From positions 1-49,286 of the forward strand of contig JAFDYQ010000036.1 in the NCBI GenBank assembly GCA_018267365.1: DNA of 49,286 bases, written 5' to 3'. Source of the DNA: Bacteroidota bacterium (GTDB lineage: Bacteria > Bacteroidota > Bacteroidia > Chitinophagales > LD1). Positions within the stretch are counted from its first letter, which is position 1. Each line of letters opens with the position of its first letter. The position numbers were made by a program, and so were the translations under genes. The notes under the pieces are model-generated. The model was not told where the DNA came from. It saw only the letters and a list, made by a program, of their open reading frames with translations, and ran no database searches. Below, piece by piece: positions 27,042-35,720 of this stretch.

Positions 27042-27049
27042 TAAACGTA
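27042..27049 (-). promoter_or_regulatory. Start-proximal -7-like box of the carboxylase gene
   Basis: The minus strand reads TACGTTTA, seven of eight matches to TAnnTTTG, ending 4 bases before the ATG at 27037. It is one of a set of such start-proximal boxes in the window. Confidence 0.4.
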
Positions 27050-27085
27050 GTATTTGGGTGGGGGATTTCCAAACAGTGGCCCAAG

Positions 27086-27559
27086 TCATTTTACTATAAA
27101 AACAGTATCCCCTTCATGATGCGTCAGATCGTTGTATTGATAAGAAAAATTGACCACATCTGTCACTGGTTGATTGTCTCCCGGACACTGATTGCAATTG
27201 ACGGTATGGTGAGAATATTGGTAGCTGATATTATGGATCGTATCTGATCTGCCTGGTGCGGAGATAATGAAATAGCGTTGATCAAGATAAAATGAGTCCT
27301 TGCCGGCTACATATTCGCGTCCAAAATTGATTGAGCTGTCTTGTAAGGTATAATAGGGTAAAGTCGGAGTAGGCCATACTATTGAATCGGTGCCTTTCAT
27401 GTAGGCGGTGATGCGGATAGTATTTAATTCAGCGGCGGAATAACCTTTGAATACAATACTTATCTGCTTAAAAAAGCTTCCTGAGCATGCTTTTTTAGTG
27501 CAGCAGGAGGAGATAAGACATAGTGCAAAGAGTATGGTAAATGACATTTTTGTTTTCAT
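27086..27559 (-). CDS. Uncharacterised lipoprotein
   Basis: This 157-residue protein has a lipoprotein signal (lipobox LISSC, lipidated Cys at residue 19). The mature part is Cys-containing (CTKKACSG, 'VNCNQCPGDNQP') and beta-rich. I do not recognise the family. It starts 16 bases after the saccharopine dehydrogenase-like gene on the same strand and is likely co-transcribed, though the functional link is obscure. Confidence 0.75.
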   Translation of the reverse strand: MKTKMSFTILFALCLISSCCTKKACSGSFFKQISIVFKGYSAAELNTIRITAYMKGTDSIVWPTPTLPYYTLQDSSINFGREYVAGKDSFYLDQRYFIISAPGRSDTIHNISYQYSHHTVNCNQCPGDNQPVTDVVNFSYQYNDLTHHEGDTVFIVK

Positions 27560-27575
27560 GGGATTTGTCTTTTGA

Positions 27576-28847
27576 TTAAGTTACTATTTCTCTGAATGTG
27601 ATACCCAGTTGCCCCAATTCTCTCATCACTGGCTCGTATATTTCTTTATGCTTAGGCATCAGTACACCACGCAGGGATATTTGGTTTTTCAGGATAAGTT
27701 TAGTAACGATAGCTAGTGGCAGCCCCACAGTAAGAGCCATAGCTGTATGCTCTCCATCCTGGCCCGTCAGGTAGAGTGATGACTGTATGTGATGCCTGGT
27801 GCCACCATCCAGATAGTCTATCTCATGCACCATTACCACGAGGTCCTTATCGTTCCGTTGCATCTTCCATTTGTGCTCCAGCAGCTTCTGCAGGCTCTCA
27901 GCAGGTGGCACATCATGTGGGAAATTAGCTGCATCAAATACCCCGATCTCCTCCAGCATGTACTGTATCTCCGGTCGGCCTTCCAGGTCCAGTTGTGCTA
28001 TGGCTTCTTCTTTGGGGATAAAGGTAGTCTTGCCAGCCGGTGTGGTATAGCCTAAACTTACCAGACAGTCCCAAGCCTCGCAGTATGGTGGTACGCGGAG
28101 CGTACCGCGGTACATGGTCTCTACATCGTCCAGGTGGTACTCAGAGATGTATTTTAGCGAGTCACGGTTTGGATAGCTGTCATATACGCCATCAGCACCC
28201 AGGTCTATAGCAGAGGTATGACTGAAAAGCTGAGGATAGTGTATCTCACGTACGTCTCCGTTTTCTTTCCATTTGATACCGCCATCCCCTTGTCCGGCCA
28301 ATATCACATTGCGGGGATTCCATGAGAATTTATAATGCCAGGCATTGGTATCACTCTCGGGGGCCACCAGTCCTCCACAGTGAGAGCGGAAGGAAGTGAT
28401 CTTTTTACCCTGCGCCTGTAGCTCATCTATGATCTGCATGGCGCTCATATGATCTATGCCCGGGTCCAGCCCCATCTCATTCATAAAGATCAGGCCTTTG
28501 GTTTTTACCGCCTCATCCATCTCCTTCATAGCCGGTGAGATGTAAGATGGCGTCACGAGGTTTCTGCCCAAAAGCAGACAGTCCTCTGCTATGGTAGTAT
28601 GCAGTATAGCAGGCAGCATGGATATTACGATATCATGTGCCGTGATCGTAGCGCGGCGTGTGTCCTCATCTTTTATATCAAAGGCGATAGCTGTCGTGTG
28701 CGGGCGGCCTTTGGTTTTGGCCAGGGCGAGCTCAGTGGTCAGATCTCCTACGGTGATCTCCCACTGCTCGGTGGCAGCGTGCTCTACGAGGTAGTCTATG
28801 AGGTAGATAGAGGATTTGCCGGCGCCGAGGATCAGTATTTTCTTCAT
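27576..28847 (-). CDS. Saccharopine dehydrogenase-like protein
   Basis: This 423-residue protein has an N-terminal Rossmann domain ('ILILGAGKSSIYLIDYLV', 'AHDIVISMLPAILH', 'SYISPAMKEMD') and the family catalytic domain ('MNEMGLDPGIDHMSA', 'SHCGGLVAPESDTNAWHYKF', 'TMYRGTLRVPPYCEAWDCLV'). It resembles the glutamate-forming saccharopine reductase used in lysine metabolism, a family that also contains other oxidoreductases. Other lysine-pathway genes are not in the window, so the substrate is not proven. An exact TAnnTTTG box is 16 bases upstream. Confidence 0.92.
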   Translation of the reverse strand: MKKILILGAGKSSIYLIDYLVEHAATEQWEITVGDLTTELALAKTKGRPHTTAIAFDIKDEDTRRATITAHDIVISMLPAILHTTIAEDCLLLGRNLVTPSYISPAMKEMDEAVKTKGLIFMNEMGLDPGIDHMSAMQIIDELQAQGKKITSFRSHCGGLVAPESDTNAWHYKFSWNPRNVILAGQGDGGIKWKENGDVREIHYPQLFSHTSAIDLGADGVYDSYPNRDSLKYISEYHLDDVETMYRGTLRVPPYCEAWDCLVSLGYTTPAGKTTFIPKEEAIAQLDLEGRPEIQYMLEEIGVFDAANFPHDVPPAESLQKLLEHKWKMQRNDKDLVVMVHEIDYLDGGTRHHIQSSLYLTGQDGEHTAMALTVGLPLAIVTKLILKNQISLRGVLMPKHKEIYEPVMRELGQLGITFREIVT

Positions 28848-28863
28848 AATCTCTAGTGGTCAG

Positions 28864-28871
28864 CAAATTTA
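28864..28871 (-). promoter_or_regulatory. Promoter -7-like box for the saccharopine dehydrogenase-like gene
   Basis: The minus strand reads TAAATTTG, an exact TAnnTTTG match, 16 bases before the ATG at 28847. No TTG at the expected -33 distance is seen. Confidence 0.5.
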
Positions 28872-28901
28872 TCATTCTTTTGCTGGCGGAAATAATAGTA
28901 A

Positions 28902-28980
28902 GTATTTAGTAGTTAGTATTTAGATGAATACAGCTACGAGGCCGATGTATTTCGAATACTTAATACTATATACTAAATAC
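28902..28980. repeat. AT-rich inverted repeat of AATACT-type motifs
   Basis: Two 22-base arms (28902-28923 and 28959-28980) are imperfect inverted repeats with 19 of 22 positions matching, separated by 35 bases. They are built of AGTATTTAGTA / TACTAAATAC units. The element lies between the divergent saccharopine dehydrogenase-like gene and the HAD phosphatase gene. A related non-inverted cluster of AATACT units occurs at 39650-39682. Confidence 0.7.
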
Positions 28981-28987
28981 GCCCAAG

Positions 28988-29635
28988 ATGCCCAAAGCCG
29001 TGATATATGATATGGATGGCCTGCTGATAGACTCAGAGCCGTACTGGAGAAAGTCTATGATCAAGGTGCTGGCCTCCGTAGGACTGCAGCTCACTGAGGA
29101 GCAGTGCGCCAGTACTACAGGCCTCAGGTTTGACCATGTGCTCGAGTACTGGTATGAGAAATATCCCTGGGAGGCCAAAACGATCGTAGAAGTACATGAA
29201 GAAATACTGGATGATATGGAGTACGCCATCACGCATGAGGCACAGCTGATGCCCGGCGTGATAGAGTCGCTGGAGTTATTCACCAGCCGCGGCTATAAGG
29301 TGGCCCTCGCTTCCTCCTCTGCCATGCGCCTGATACAGGCCTGCGTGAAAAGGCTGCATGCTCAAGAGATTTTTAAGGCAGTGATCTCCGCAGAGCACGA
29401 AGAGTATGGCAAACCACACCCCGCTGTATTCATCAAAGCTGCTGCGGAGCTCAAAGTGCACCCGCTGGACTGCATTGTGCTGGAGGACTCCCTCATGGGT
29501 GTCATAGCTGCCAAGGCTGCCCGTATGCAGTGCGTAGCCATACCGGCCCCGGAGAATTTTGATAATCCTAAGTTTGCCATAGCAGACTGGAGGCTGCGCT
29601 CACTCACAGAGTTGGCATCCGTACTACCTGCTTAG
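28988..29635 (+). CDS. HAD-family sugar phosphatase (HxpB-like)
   Basis: This 215-residue HAD superfamily subclass I phosphatase has nucleophile D8 and D10 in 'IYDMDGLLIDSEPYW', motif II in 'VALASSSAM', the motif III Lys near 'YGKPHPAVF', and motif IV 'VLEDSLMGVIAAKAA'. The helical cap matches beta-phosphoglucomutase-like members such as E. coli HxpB (hexitol or 2-deoxyglucose-6-phosphate phosphatase). Substrate is inferred only. It starts just after the AT-rich inverted repeat, and murB follows 28 bases later. Confidence 0.9.
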   Translation: MPKAVIYDMDGLLIDSEPYWRKSMIKVLASVGLQLTEEQCASTTGLRFDHVLEYWYEKYPWEAKTIVEVHEEILDDMEYAITHEAQLMPGVIESLELFTSRGYKVALASSSAMRLIQACVKRLHAQEIFKAVISAEHEEYGKPHPAVFIKAAAELKVHPLDCIVLEDSLMGVIAAKAARMQCVAIPAPENFDNPKFAIADWRLRSLTELASVLPA

Positions 29636-29650
29636 GCGCGAAAATTTATA

Positions 29651-29658
29651 TTACTTTG
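29651..29658 (+). promoter_or_regulatory. Start-proximal -7-like box of murB
   Basis: TTACTTTG differs from TAnnTTTG at one position and ends 5 bases before the murB ATG at 29664. The same eight bases occur before the SpoU methyltransferase gene at 38879-38886. Confidence 0.4.
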
Positions 29659-29663
29659 CCATA

Positions 29664-30680
29664 ATGCAGATACAGTCTGACATAGAGCTAAAGGATCTCA
29701 CCACTTTTCACATTCCTGCCCGCGCCCGGCATTTTGCAGAGGTGCGGTCGGTGGATGACATACTCGAGCTACAAAACTTAAAGATCTTTCGCGAGAGTAA
29801 AAAGCTCATCCTCGGCGGTGGCAGCAATCTGCTTCTCACTCAGGATTTTGATGGCTTGGTAGTCAAGATATCTATCCCCGGCATCACCTTCGAACGGGAG
29901 GATATACATCACTACTACCTGCGCGTAGAGGCCGGAGTGGTATGGCATGAGTTTGTGATGTACTGTGTAGATCATGGCTATGCAGGCGTGGAGAATCTAT
30001 CCCTCATACCGGGCCAGACGGGCGCAGCGCCTATGCAGAATATCGGTGCCTATGGCGTGGAGATGAAAGATGTCTGCACCCGGGTCGAAGCTATCCATAT
30101 TGAGACCGGTGAGGTAATCTCTTTTACCGCTGCTGATTGTGAGTTTGGCTATCGCGAGAGCGTTTTCAAAAACAAATACAAGAATCAATTCATCATCACA
30201 GCAGTGCATTTCCGGCTGAATAAAGAGCCGCGCTTCAATATCAGCTATGGAGATATCAAGGCTACGCTGGACGATATGAAGGTCTTTGATCTCAACATCA
30301 AAGCAGTCAGCGAGGCAGTGATCAAGATACGCTCTTCCAAGCTGCCAGACCCCGCTGTACTGGGTAATGCGGGTAGCTTTTTCAAGAATCCGACAGTATC
30401 ATTTGAAAAATGTAATGAACTGATCGCTCAGTATCCACTGATGCCGCACTATCCGCAGGCCAGCGGAGATGTGAAGTTGCCCGCAGGGTGGCTCATAGAG
30501 CAGTGCGGCTGGAAGGGCAAGCGGGTAGGTAATACCGGTTCACATGCCAGACAGGCACTCGTACTGGTCAACTACGGCGGAGCTACAGGCCACGAGGTCT
30601 ATCAGCTCGCTATGGATATCCGTCATTCTGTGATGGACAAGTTTGGCGTAGAGATCAACCCCGAAGTGAATTTGATTTGA
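29664..30680 (+). CDS. murB: UDP-N-acetylenolpyruvoylglucosamine reductase
   Basis: This 338-residue flavoprotein catalyses the second committed step of peptidoglycan precursor synthesis. FAD-binding elements are 'LGGGSNLLL', 'LIPGQTGAAPMQNIGAYGVE' and 'YRESVFKNKYK'. The catalytic Ser is in 'NAGSFFKNP', and the C-terminal Glu is in 'EINPEVNLI'. The length and the 'GWKGKRVGNTGSHARQALV' region match the E. coli-like type I MurB. Other mur genes are absent from this window. Confidence 0.97.
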   Translation: MQIQSDIELKDLTTFHIPARARHFAEVRSVDDILELQNLKIFRESKKLILGGGSNLLLTQDFDGLVVKISIPGITFEREDIHHYYLRVEAGVVWHEFVMYCVDHGYAGVENLSLIPGQTGAAPMQNIGAYGVEMKDVCTRVEAIHIETGEVISFTAADCEFGYRESVFKNKYKNQFIITAVHFRLNKEPRFNISYGDIKATLDDMKVFDLNIKAVSEAVIKIRSSKLPDPAVLGNAGSFFKNPTVSFEKCNELIAQYPLMPHYPQASGDVKLPAGWLIEQCGWKGKRVGNTGSHARQALVLVNYGGATGHEVYQLAMDIRHSVMDKFGVEINPEVNLI

Positions 30681-30719
30681 TTGTAGAGCCTCAATATTTT
30701 GCGGCTTAAAAGTATAGTA

Positions 30720-31424
30720 ATGAAAAACATAATTGTCACAGGAGCATCAAAGGGTATAGGCAGGGCCATCGTATTGCATTTTGCAAAAAATGGCTACGCC
30801 GTAGCTGCCTGCGCCAGAGGAGAGAAGGATATCAAAGCGCTGAAGGCCGAGGTAGCAGCGCTGGCCCCTGATCAGCCGCACGTTTTCGCGATCTGCGATA
30901 TGGCAGACAAAGCTCAAATAGCAGATTTTGCGGCGCAGATTAAAGCTAAATGGGACCACGTACATATCCTGATCAATAATGCTGGAGTATTTCTGCCCGG
31001 CCAGGTGATCAACGAGGAAGAGGGTACTTTGGAGAAACTCATCGACACCAATCTCTATAGCGCCTACCACATGACCCGCCATTTCGTACAGGGCATGATC
31101 ACTTATGGTCGCGCGCACATCTTTAATATGTGCTCGGTAGCCTCTATCAATGCTTATCCTAATGGGGGTTCTTATAGCATCTCTAAATTCGCACTTTTAG
31201 GCCTATCCAAGGCACTCCGTGAAGAATTGAAGCCTCACGCTGTGAAAGTGACATCTATCCTGCCCGGTGCTACTTACACCGACTCATGGGCTGGAGCGGG
31301 TATAGAGGAGTCGCGCTTTATGAAAGCTGAAGATATAGCACAGACGGTATGGGATATCTATCACCTGTCAAAGACGACAGTAGTAGAGGAGGTGCTGCTG
31401 CGGCCAATACTGGGTGACATATGA
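30720..31424 (+). CDS. Short-chain dehydrogenase/reductase
   Basis: This 234-residue SDR is read from ATG 30720 ('MKNIIVTGASKGIGRAIV'); the in-frame ATG at 30699 only adds seven residues. It has the cofactor motif TGASKGIG, the structural 'INNAG', and the catalytic Ser and Tyr-x-x-x-Lys ('CSVASINAYP...YSISK'). The substrate cannot be predicted: the family covers ketoacyl-ACP reductases and many sugar or steroid enzymes. It follows murB by 39 bases. Confidence 0.92.
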   Translation: MKNIIVTGASKGIGRAIVLHFAKNGYAVAACARGEKDIKALKAEVAALAPDQPHVFAICDMADKAQIADFAAQIKAKWDHVHILINNAGVFLPGQVINEEEGTLEKLIDTNLYSAYHMTRHFVQGMITYGRAHIFNMCSVASINAYPNGGSYSISKFALLGLSKALREELKPHAVKVTSILPGATYTDSWAGAGIEESRFMKAEDIAQTVWDIYHLSKTTVVEEVLLRPILGDI

Positions 31425-31470
31425 CCGAAGTCTAAATTCTGTTAAAGCAATCCTCCTGAAATGGCTTCAT

Positions 31471-31501
31471 TTGAAAAATATCGTCCAGAAATATAATTTT
31501 A
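31471..31501 (+). promoter_or_regulatory. Candidate promoter for the DUF1573 gene
   Basis: A TTTG sequence (TTG at 31471-31473) and TAATTTTA (31494-31501, seven of eight to TAnnTTTG) are spaced by 20 bases, the preferred Bacteroidetes sigma-A distance. The box ends 17 bases before the ATG at 31519. Confidence 0.6.
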
Positions 31502-31518
31502 CAGACATCAAATAGTAT

Positions 31519-32010
31519 ATGGTCATGAAACGAATGTTCCTCTTTGTAAGCGCGATAATCGTCTTGAGCCTATCTGTATCAGCTCAGAAGGCAGCTACTG
31601 TGGAAGCCGATCCTAAGGCGGCCAAGCCGGTCAATCCGAACGCCCCTAAGATCAAGTTTATAGAAGAGTCTTATGACTTTGGTACTGTGATAGAAGGACC
31701 ACAGGTCACGCATGACTTTAAGTTTAAGAACGAGGGCAAAGAGCCGCTGATCCTGTCTAATGTGCATGCTTCTTGCGGCTGTACAGTACCTACCTGGCCT
31801 AAGGAGCCTATCCTGCCTGGCAAAGAATCTGTCATCTCTGCTACATACAATACTTCTGGCCGTCCGGGTGCCTTTACCAAGACTATCACTATAGAGTCTA
31901 ATACCGGTGATGGTACAAAGGTGGTGACTATCCGCGGCGAGGTGATCAAGCCGGAGCAGGACAAGAGCATCCCTCTGGCTAAGCCATCTATGCTCAAGAC
32001 CAACAACTAA
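31519..32010 (+). CDS. DUF1573-family secreted protein
   Basis: This 163-residue protein has a signal peptide (hydrophobic 'FLFVSAIIVLSLSVSA' then QK) and a single Ig-like DUF1573 domain: 'ESYDFGTVIEGPQVTHDFKF', 'NVHASCGCTVPTWPKEPI', 'YNTSGRPGAFTKTITIESN'. The paired Cys in SCGCT are conserved in the family. DUF1573 proteins are abundant in Bacteroidota and lie in the periplasm or on the surface, function unknown. A second start at 31525 (MKRMF) is possible. A strong terminator closes the unit. Confidence 0.93.
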   Translation: MVMKRMFLFVSAIIVLSLSVSAQKAATVEADPKAAKPVNPNAPKIKFIEESYDFGTVIEGPQVTHDFKFKNEGKEPLILSNVHASCGCTVPTWPKEPILPGKESVISATYNTSGRPGAFTKTITIESNTGDGTKVVTIRGEVIKPEQDKSIPLAKPSMLKTNN

Positions 32011-32039
32011 TTTTAGATTTCCGTTTTAGGAAACTGGCT

Positions 32040-32072
32040 ACCGGCAATACAGTCTTTGTATTGCCGGTTTTG
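32040..32072 (+). terminator. Intrinsic terminator after the DUF1573 gene
   Basis: A perfect 12-bp stem (ACCGGCAATACA 32040-32051, TGTATTGCCGGT 32057-32068) has a 5-base loop and is followed by TTT then GCTTT. It lies 30 bases after the stop. Confidence 0.88.
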
Positions 32073-32135
32073 CTTTATGGCGGTTCTTGCTACTTGCCGC
32101 TTTTTTACCGACCTTCGTTCTGCTAAAAAAGTGCT

Positions 32136-33365
32136 ATGCCATCTATATCTATCAAGGGCCAACAGATGCCCGCGTCGCCCATCCGTAAACTGGTACCATA
32201 TGCAGACGGAGCGAAGAAAAAAGGAACTAAAGTTTATCACCTCAATATAGGACAGCCCGACCTCGAGACACCGAAACAGTTTTGGGACAAGCTCGCACAC
32301 CTCGATATGAAGGTGCTGGAGTACTGCCCCAGCAATGGCTTTGCCAGCTACAGGGAGAAATTTTCGGCTTACTACAATCGCCTCGGTATAAAGGTGGATG
32401 CGTCCAACTTTATCATCACCAATGGTGGCTCTGAGGCACTGCTGTTCACTATGATGAGCTGCATCAACGAAGGCGAAGAGGTGATCATCCCAGAGCCGAT
32501 GTATGCCAACTATATCAGCTTTGCTACCACGAGCCATGTCACAGTGAAACCTATCTCATGCTCTATAGAGAATGGTTTTGCACTGCCGCCGATAGCGGAC
32601 TTTGAGAAGCTGATCACTGACAAGACCAAGGCCATCCTGATCTGCAATCCGAATAACCCAACAGGCTACCTATACAGCCGCGAAGAGCTGGAGGTGCTGC
32701 GCGGTCTCGCGCTGAAGTATAACCTCTACCTCTTCGTAGATGAGGTATACCGCGAGTTTGTCTATGGCGATGAAAAGCACTTCTCCGCACTCAATCTGGA
32801 AGGACTGGATAATAATGTAGTGGTCATCGACTCTATCTCTAAGCGTTTCAGTGCCTGTGGCGCACGCATCGGCGCACTCGTCACGCGCAATCAGGATATC
32901 CTCGCCGCTGCTATGAAATTTGCGCAGGCGCGCCTGAGTCCACCATCTCTGGGTCAGATAGCAGGTGAGAGCCTGTTTGATCTCGGGCAGGACTACTATG
33001 ACGGTGTCAAGAAAGAATATCAATCCCGTCGCGACCTGATGGTCTCGCTGCTCAATAAAATTCCGGGCGTGAAATGCCCTACGCCGGGAGGTGCCTTTTA
33101 TGCCGTAGCGCAGCTACCTGTAGATGATGCCGATGCCTTCTGCCAATGGATGCTGGAGTCATTTTCTCACAATGGCGCTACGGTGATGATGGCACCTGCC
33201 TCCGGTTTCTACTCTACCAAAGGCTCCGGCCGCAATGAAGTCCGCCTGGCCTACGTACTAAATGGAAAGGACCTGACAGCCGCCATGGAATGCCTGGCCC
33301 AGGGTATCAAGGAGTACCAGCAGAAATCTGCGAATGTGATCAATCTCAAAACCCAGACTGTATGA
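32136..33365 (+). CDS. Class I/II pyridoxal-phosphate aminotransferase
   Basis: This 409-residue fold-type I aminotransferase resembles aspartate aminotransferases. Motifs are 'HLNIGQPDLETP', 'ITNGGSEALLF', the PLP-orienting 'LICNPNNPTGY', 'FVDEVYREF', the Schiff-base Lys K236 in 'IDSISKRFSACGARIG', and a carboxylate-binding Arg in 'GRNEVRLAY'. The amino donor cannot be fixed from sequence. It overlaps the EVE-domain gene by 4 bases (ATGA). Confidence 0.93.
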   Translation: MPSISIKGQQMPASPIRKLVPYADGAKKKGTKVYHLNIGQPDLETPKQFWDKLAHLDMKVLEYCPSNGFASYREKFSAYYNRLGIKVDASNFIITNGGSEALLFTMMSCINEGEEVIIPEPMYANYISFATTSHVTVKPISCSIENGFALPPIADFEKLITDKTKAILICNPNNPTGYLYSREELEVLRGLALKYNLYLFVDEVYREFVYGDEKHFSALNLEGLDNNVVVIDSISKRFSACGARIGALVTRNQDILAAAMKFAQARLSPPSLGQIAGESLFDLGQDYYDGVKKEYQSRRDLMVSLLNKIPGVKCPTPGGAFYAVAQLPVDDADAFCQWMLESFSHNGATVMMAPASGFYSTKGSGRNEVRLAYVLNGKDLTAAMECLAQGIKEYQQKSANVINLKTQTV

Positions 33366-33769
33366 ACTACTGGCTCATAAAATCTGAACCTTCCACTTAC
33401 TCTATAGACAATCTCAAGGCTGAGAAGCAAACATTCTGGAGCGGCGTGCGAAACTATGCCGCCCGCAATAATATGCAGGCGATGAAGAAGGGAGACATCT
33501 GCCTCTTCTATCACTCTGTCACTGACCCTGCTGTAGTAGGCCTGGCCAAAGTGGTGAAAGAATCGTATCAGGATCCTACCACCGACGAGCCGGCATGGGT
33601 AGTAGTAGATGTACAGTTTATGAAGAAGTTTAAAACACCGGTCACACTTCCCCAGATAAAACAGGATAAGAAGCTCGCCAATATGGACCTGCTGCGCCTG
33701 AGCCGCCTCTCGGTACAGTCTGTCAAGAAGGACGAGTATGAGCATATCCTGAAGCTGGCAGGAGAATAA
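33362..33769 (+). CDS. EVE-domain protein
   Basis: This is a 135-residue protein made of one EVE/PUA-like domain, read from the ATG at 33362 ('MNYWLIKSEPSTYSIDNL'). The WLIKSEP start, 'WSGVRNYAARNNMQAMKKGD' and 'FYHSV' are hallmarks. EVE domains bind modified bases in DNA or RNA; the closest well-known relative is thymocyte nuclear protein 1. Stand-alone bacterial copies are of unknown role. The start overlaps the aminotransferase stop by 4 bases; the next gene follows after 9 bases, so it is in an operon. Confidence 0.93.
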   Translation: MNYWLIKSEPSTYSIDNLKAEKQTFWSGVRNYAARNNMQAMKKGDICLFYHSVTDPAVVGLAKVVKESYQDPTTDEPAWVVVDVQFMKKFKTPVTLPQIKQDKKLANMDLLRLSRLSVQSVKKDEYEHILKLAGE

Positions 33770-33778
33770 TCTGATCTG

Positions 33779-34459
33779 ATGGCCGGCAAAAGCTTCTTTG
33801 ATGTACTGCGGGATTCTATCCATCAGATAGTTTCCGGAGAGGACGTAAAGGAAGACTCCGGTCCGCAGCAGCAGCGCAAGCAAGCGGCCAAGGCGGATAT
33901 GGAGCATGCTGTGATAGTACTGGCTACAGAGGTCATGCGCCTCCGGGGCAATGCCTCAGAGGAGACAGAAGCTATGCTCTTCAAATTTCTCGAAAAGAAC
34001 TTTGGTAAAACAGGTGTAAAGCGGCGCAAGCAAGTCAGCGATCATGTATTTGTCGGGCCGCAGGCATTTACCCGTATGGCCTGTGAACAGCTGAATGCAC
34101 TGACCACAAATGAATCAAAGCTGGAGATCATTAAACTTTTATACAGTATAGCTTCGGCAGATGACTTTATCACCGGCAAAGAGCATAGCACTATACAGAA
34201 GATCGCCGGCTATCTCCATATTCCTTCAGACGAGCTGAAGTCTATCAAAGAGCGTTACGTACGGGTCAACAATCCTTTCGCCATACTGGAGATGGACGAA
34301 ACCATTGTAATATCTGACGTCAAAGCTGCCTATCGCAAAATGGTACTGCTCTACCACCCTGATAAACGGAAAGATAAAGTGGATACCGCTGAGGCAAACC
34401 GGAAGTTTCGCGAGATCAAAAGGGCCTACGAGCAGATACTTAGGCAGCTCAGGGATTAA
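33779..34459 (+). CDS. TerB-like plus C-terminal DnaJ-domain protein (DjlA-like)
   Basis: This 226-residue protein has an all-helical TerB-like domain at about residues 38-165 ('VIVLATEVMRLRGNASEET', 'IIKLLYSIASADDFITGKE') and a C-terminal J-domain with the HPD motif at 193-195 ('LLYHPDKRK'). This resembles DjlA without its membrane anchor. It would recruit DnaK. It overlaps the convergent TerC gene in a TTAA. Confidence 0.92.
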   Translation: MAGKSFFDVLRDSIHQIVSGEDVKEDSGPQQQRKQAAKADMEHAVIVLATEVMRLRGNASEETEAMLFKFLEKNFGKTGVKRRKQVSDHVFVGPQAFTRMACEQLNALTTNESKLEIIKLLYSIASADDFITGKEHSTIQKIAGYLHIPSDELKSIKERYVRVNNPFAILEMDETIVISDVKAAYRKMVLLYHPDKRKDKVDTAEANRKFREIKRAYEQILRQLRD

Positions 34460-35211
34460 TGCCGCTTAGGAAAGTTAAATAACAGAGAACCCAGTATCGG
34501 CAGCGCAAATATAGACACAGTGGCAATAGAGAAATACAGGTCCGTGTGGTGGCCGTCTACTATCTCTGCCAGCTCATGGCTCATATACGGCACAAAGAAA
34601 GAAGCGATCAGCTTTATACTCAGCAGTCCTATAATAATAAACGCCACCGTATCCAGAAAGGGGAATTGCTCCATCAATTTCACAAAGTAGCCGGCCACGA
34701 TGCGCATGGCTATGATGCCTATGAAGACTCCTATACACACCAGCACTGTATTATCTGTGAAGGCCACAGCAGCAAATACATTGTCAATAGAGAATGTGAG
34801 ATCCATCACTTCCACCATTAGTACCGTACTCATAAACGGCGTGAGGAATTTAAAGCGCTTCTTAGTGATATGTGGCTCCTCTATGGCAGCCTTGCCGGTG
34901 AGTTTCTTATAAAAGAAATTTATGAAAATATAGAGCAGGTAGGCACCGCCTATCAGTTTGAGCCAGTTGATCTGCATCAGCAGGCTGGCCGAGACCAATG
35001 TCGCTCCGCGGAATATATAGGCCAGTATTATACCTATGCGTAGCGCCTTTTTGCGCTGGTGTGGCGGCAGGTCTCTCACCATAGTAGCCAGCACAGCAGC
35101 ATTATCTATAGATAGCAGACTCTCTATCAAGATCAGGTTGAGAACGATGAATGCAGCCACCTTGAGGTCGGGGCCGAGGTATTGATGTAGAAAGGAGAGG
35201 ATGGATTCCAC
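34456..35211 (-). CDS. TerC-family integral membrane protein
   Basis: This 251-residue, seven-helix membrane protein of the TerC family starts with GTG at 35211. The hallmark acidic membrane motifs are seen twice: 'LIESLLSIDNAAVLATMV' early, and 'EVMDLTFSIDNVFAAVAF' later. TerC proteins function in metal (often Mn2+) export or tellurite resistance. The gene neighbours a TerB-like J-protein but no ter operon. A box TAATTTAG ends 5 bases before the GTG. Confidence 0.93.
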   Translation of the reverse strand: MESILSFLHQYLGPDLKVAAFIVLNLILIESLLSIDNAAVLATMVRDLPPHQRKKALRIGIILAYIFRGATLVSASLLMQINWLKLIGGAYLLYIFINFFYKKLTGKAAIEEPHITKKRFKFLTPFMSTVLMVEVMDLTFSIDNVFAAVAFTDNTVLVCIGVFIGIIAMRIVAGYFVKLMEQFPFLDTVAFIIIGLLSIKLIASFFVPYMSHELAEIVDGHHTDLYFSIATVSIFALPILGSLLFNFPKRH

Positions 35212-35216
35212 AGTGG

Positions 35217-35224
35217 CTAAATTA
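35217..35224 (-). promoter_or_regulatory. Start-proximal -7-like box of the TerC gene
   Basis: The minus strand reads TAATTTAG, seven of eight to TAnnTTTG, ending 5 bases before the GTG start at 35211. Confidence 0.35.
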
Positions 35225-35285
35225 CATTTTTACGGGCCATGCCCGCCTTGAAAAATTACCTCTATTATTGTACCAAATTCAGTGT

Positions 35286-35717
35286 ATGATCTGGAGCACC
35301 AAGCCCGCCACAGACCTGGTCAATAACTATTCTAACGCCCACATGGGCACTCACCTGGGCATAGAGATTACAGAGGTGGGAGATGACTATATCTCTGGCC
35401 GCATGCCTGTAGACGAGAGGACCAGGCAGCCCTATGGCATCCTGCATGGTGGTGCTTCGTGCGTGTTGGCTGAGACGCTCGGCAGCATAGGTGGAGCTTT
35501 TTGTGTAGACATACATACGCAGATAGTGGTAGGACTCGAGATCAATGCTAACCATCTGAGGCCTGTGACGGCTGGTTTTGTGATCGGTACTGCGCGCCCT
35601 ATACATCTGGGCAAAACCACGCATGTATGGGATATCAGGATCACTAATGAGAAGGGCGACCTGGTATGTATCAGCCGCCTCACGCTCGCAGTACGTGATA
35701 TGCCTAAATCTGTTTAG
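35286..35717 (+). CDS. PaaI/MenI-like hotdog-fold thioesterase
   Basis: This 143-residue hotdog protein is read from ATG 35286 ('MIWSTKPATDLVNN'); an in-frame TTG at 35268 adds six residues. The signature 'YGILHGGASCVLAETLGSIGG' (HGG loop and catalytic Glu in AET) and 'GLEINANHLRP' place it with PaaI-like and 1,4-dihydroxy-2-naphthoyl-CoA thioesterases of menaquinone synthesis. The menaquinone link is inferred. Confidence 0.9.
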   Translation: MIWSTKPATDLVNNYSNAHMGTHLGIEITEVGDDYISGRMPVDERTRQPYGILHGGASCVLAETLGSIGGAFCVDIHTQIVVGLEINANHLRPVTAGFVIGTARPIHLGKTTHVWDIRITNEKGDLVCISRLTLAVRDMPKSV

Positions 35718-35720
35718 CCG

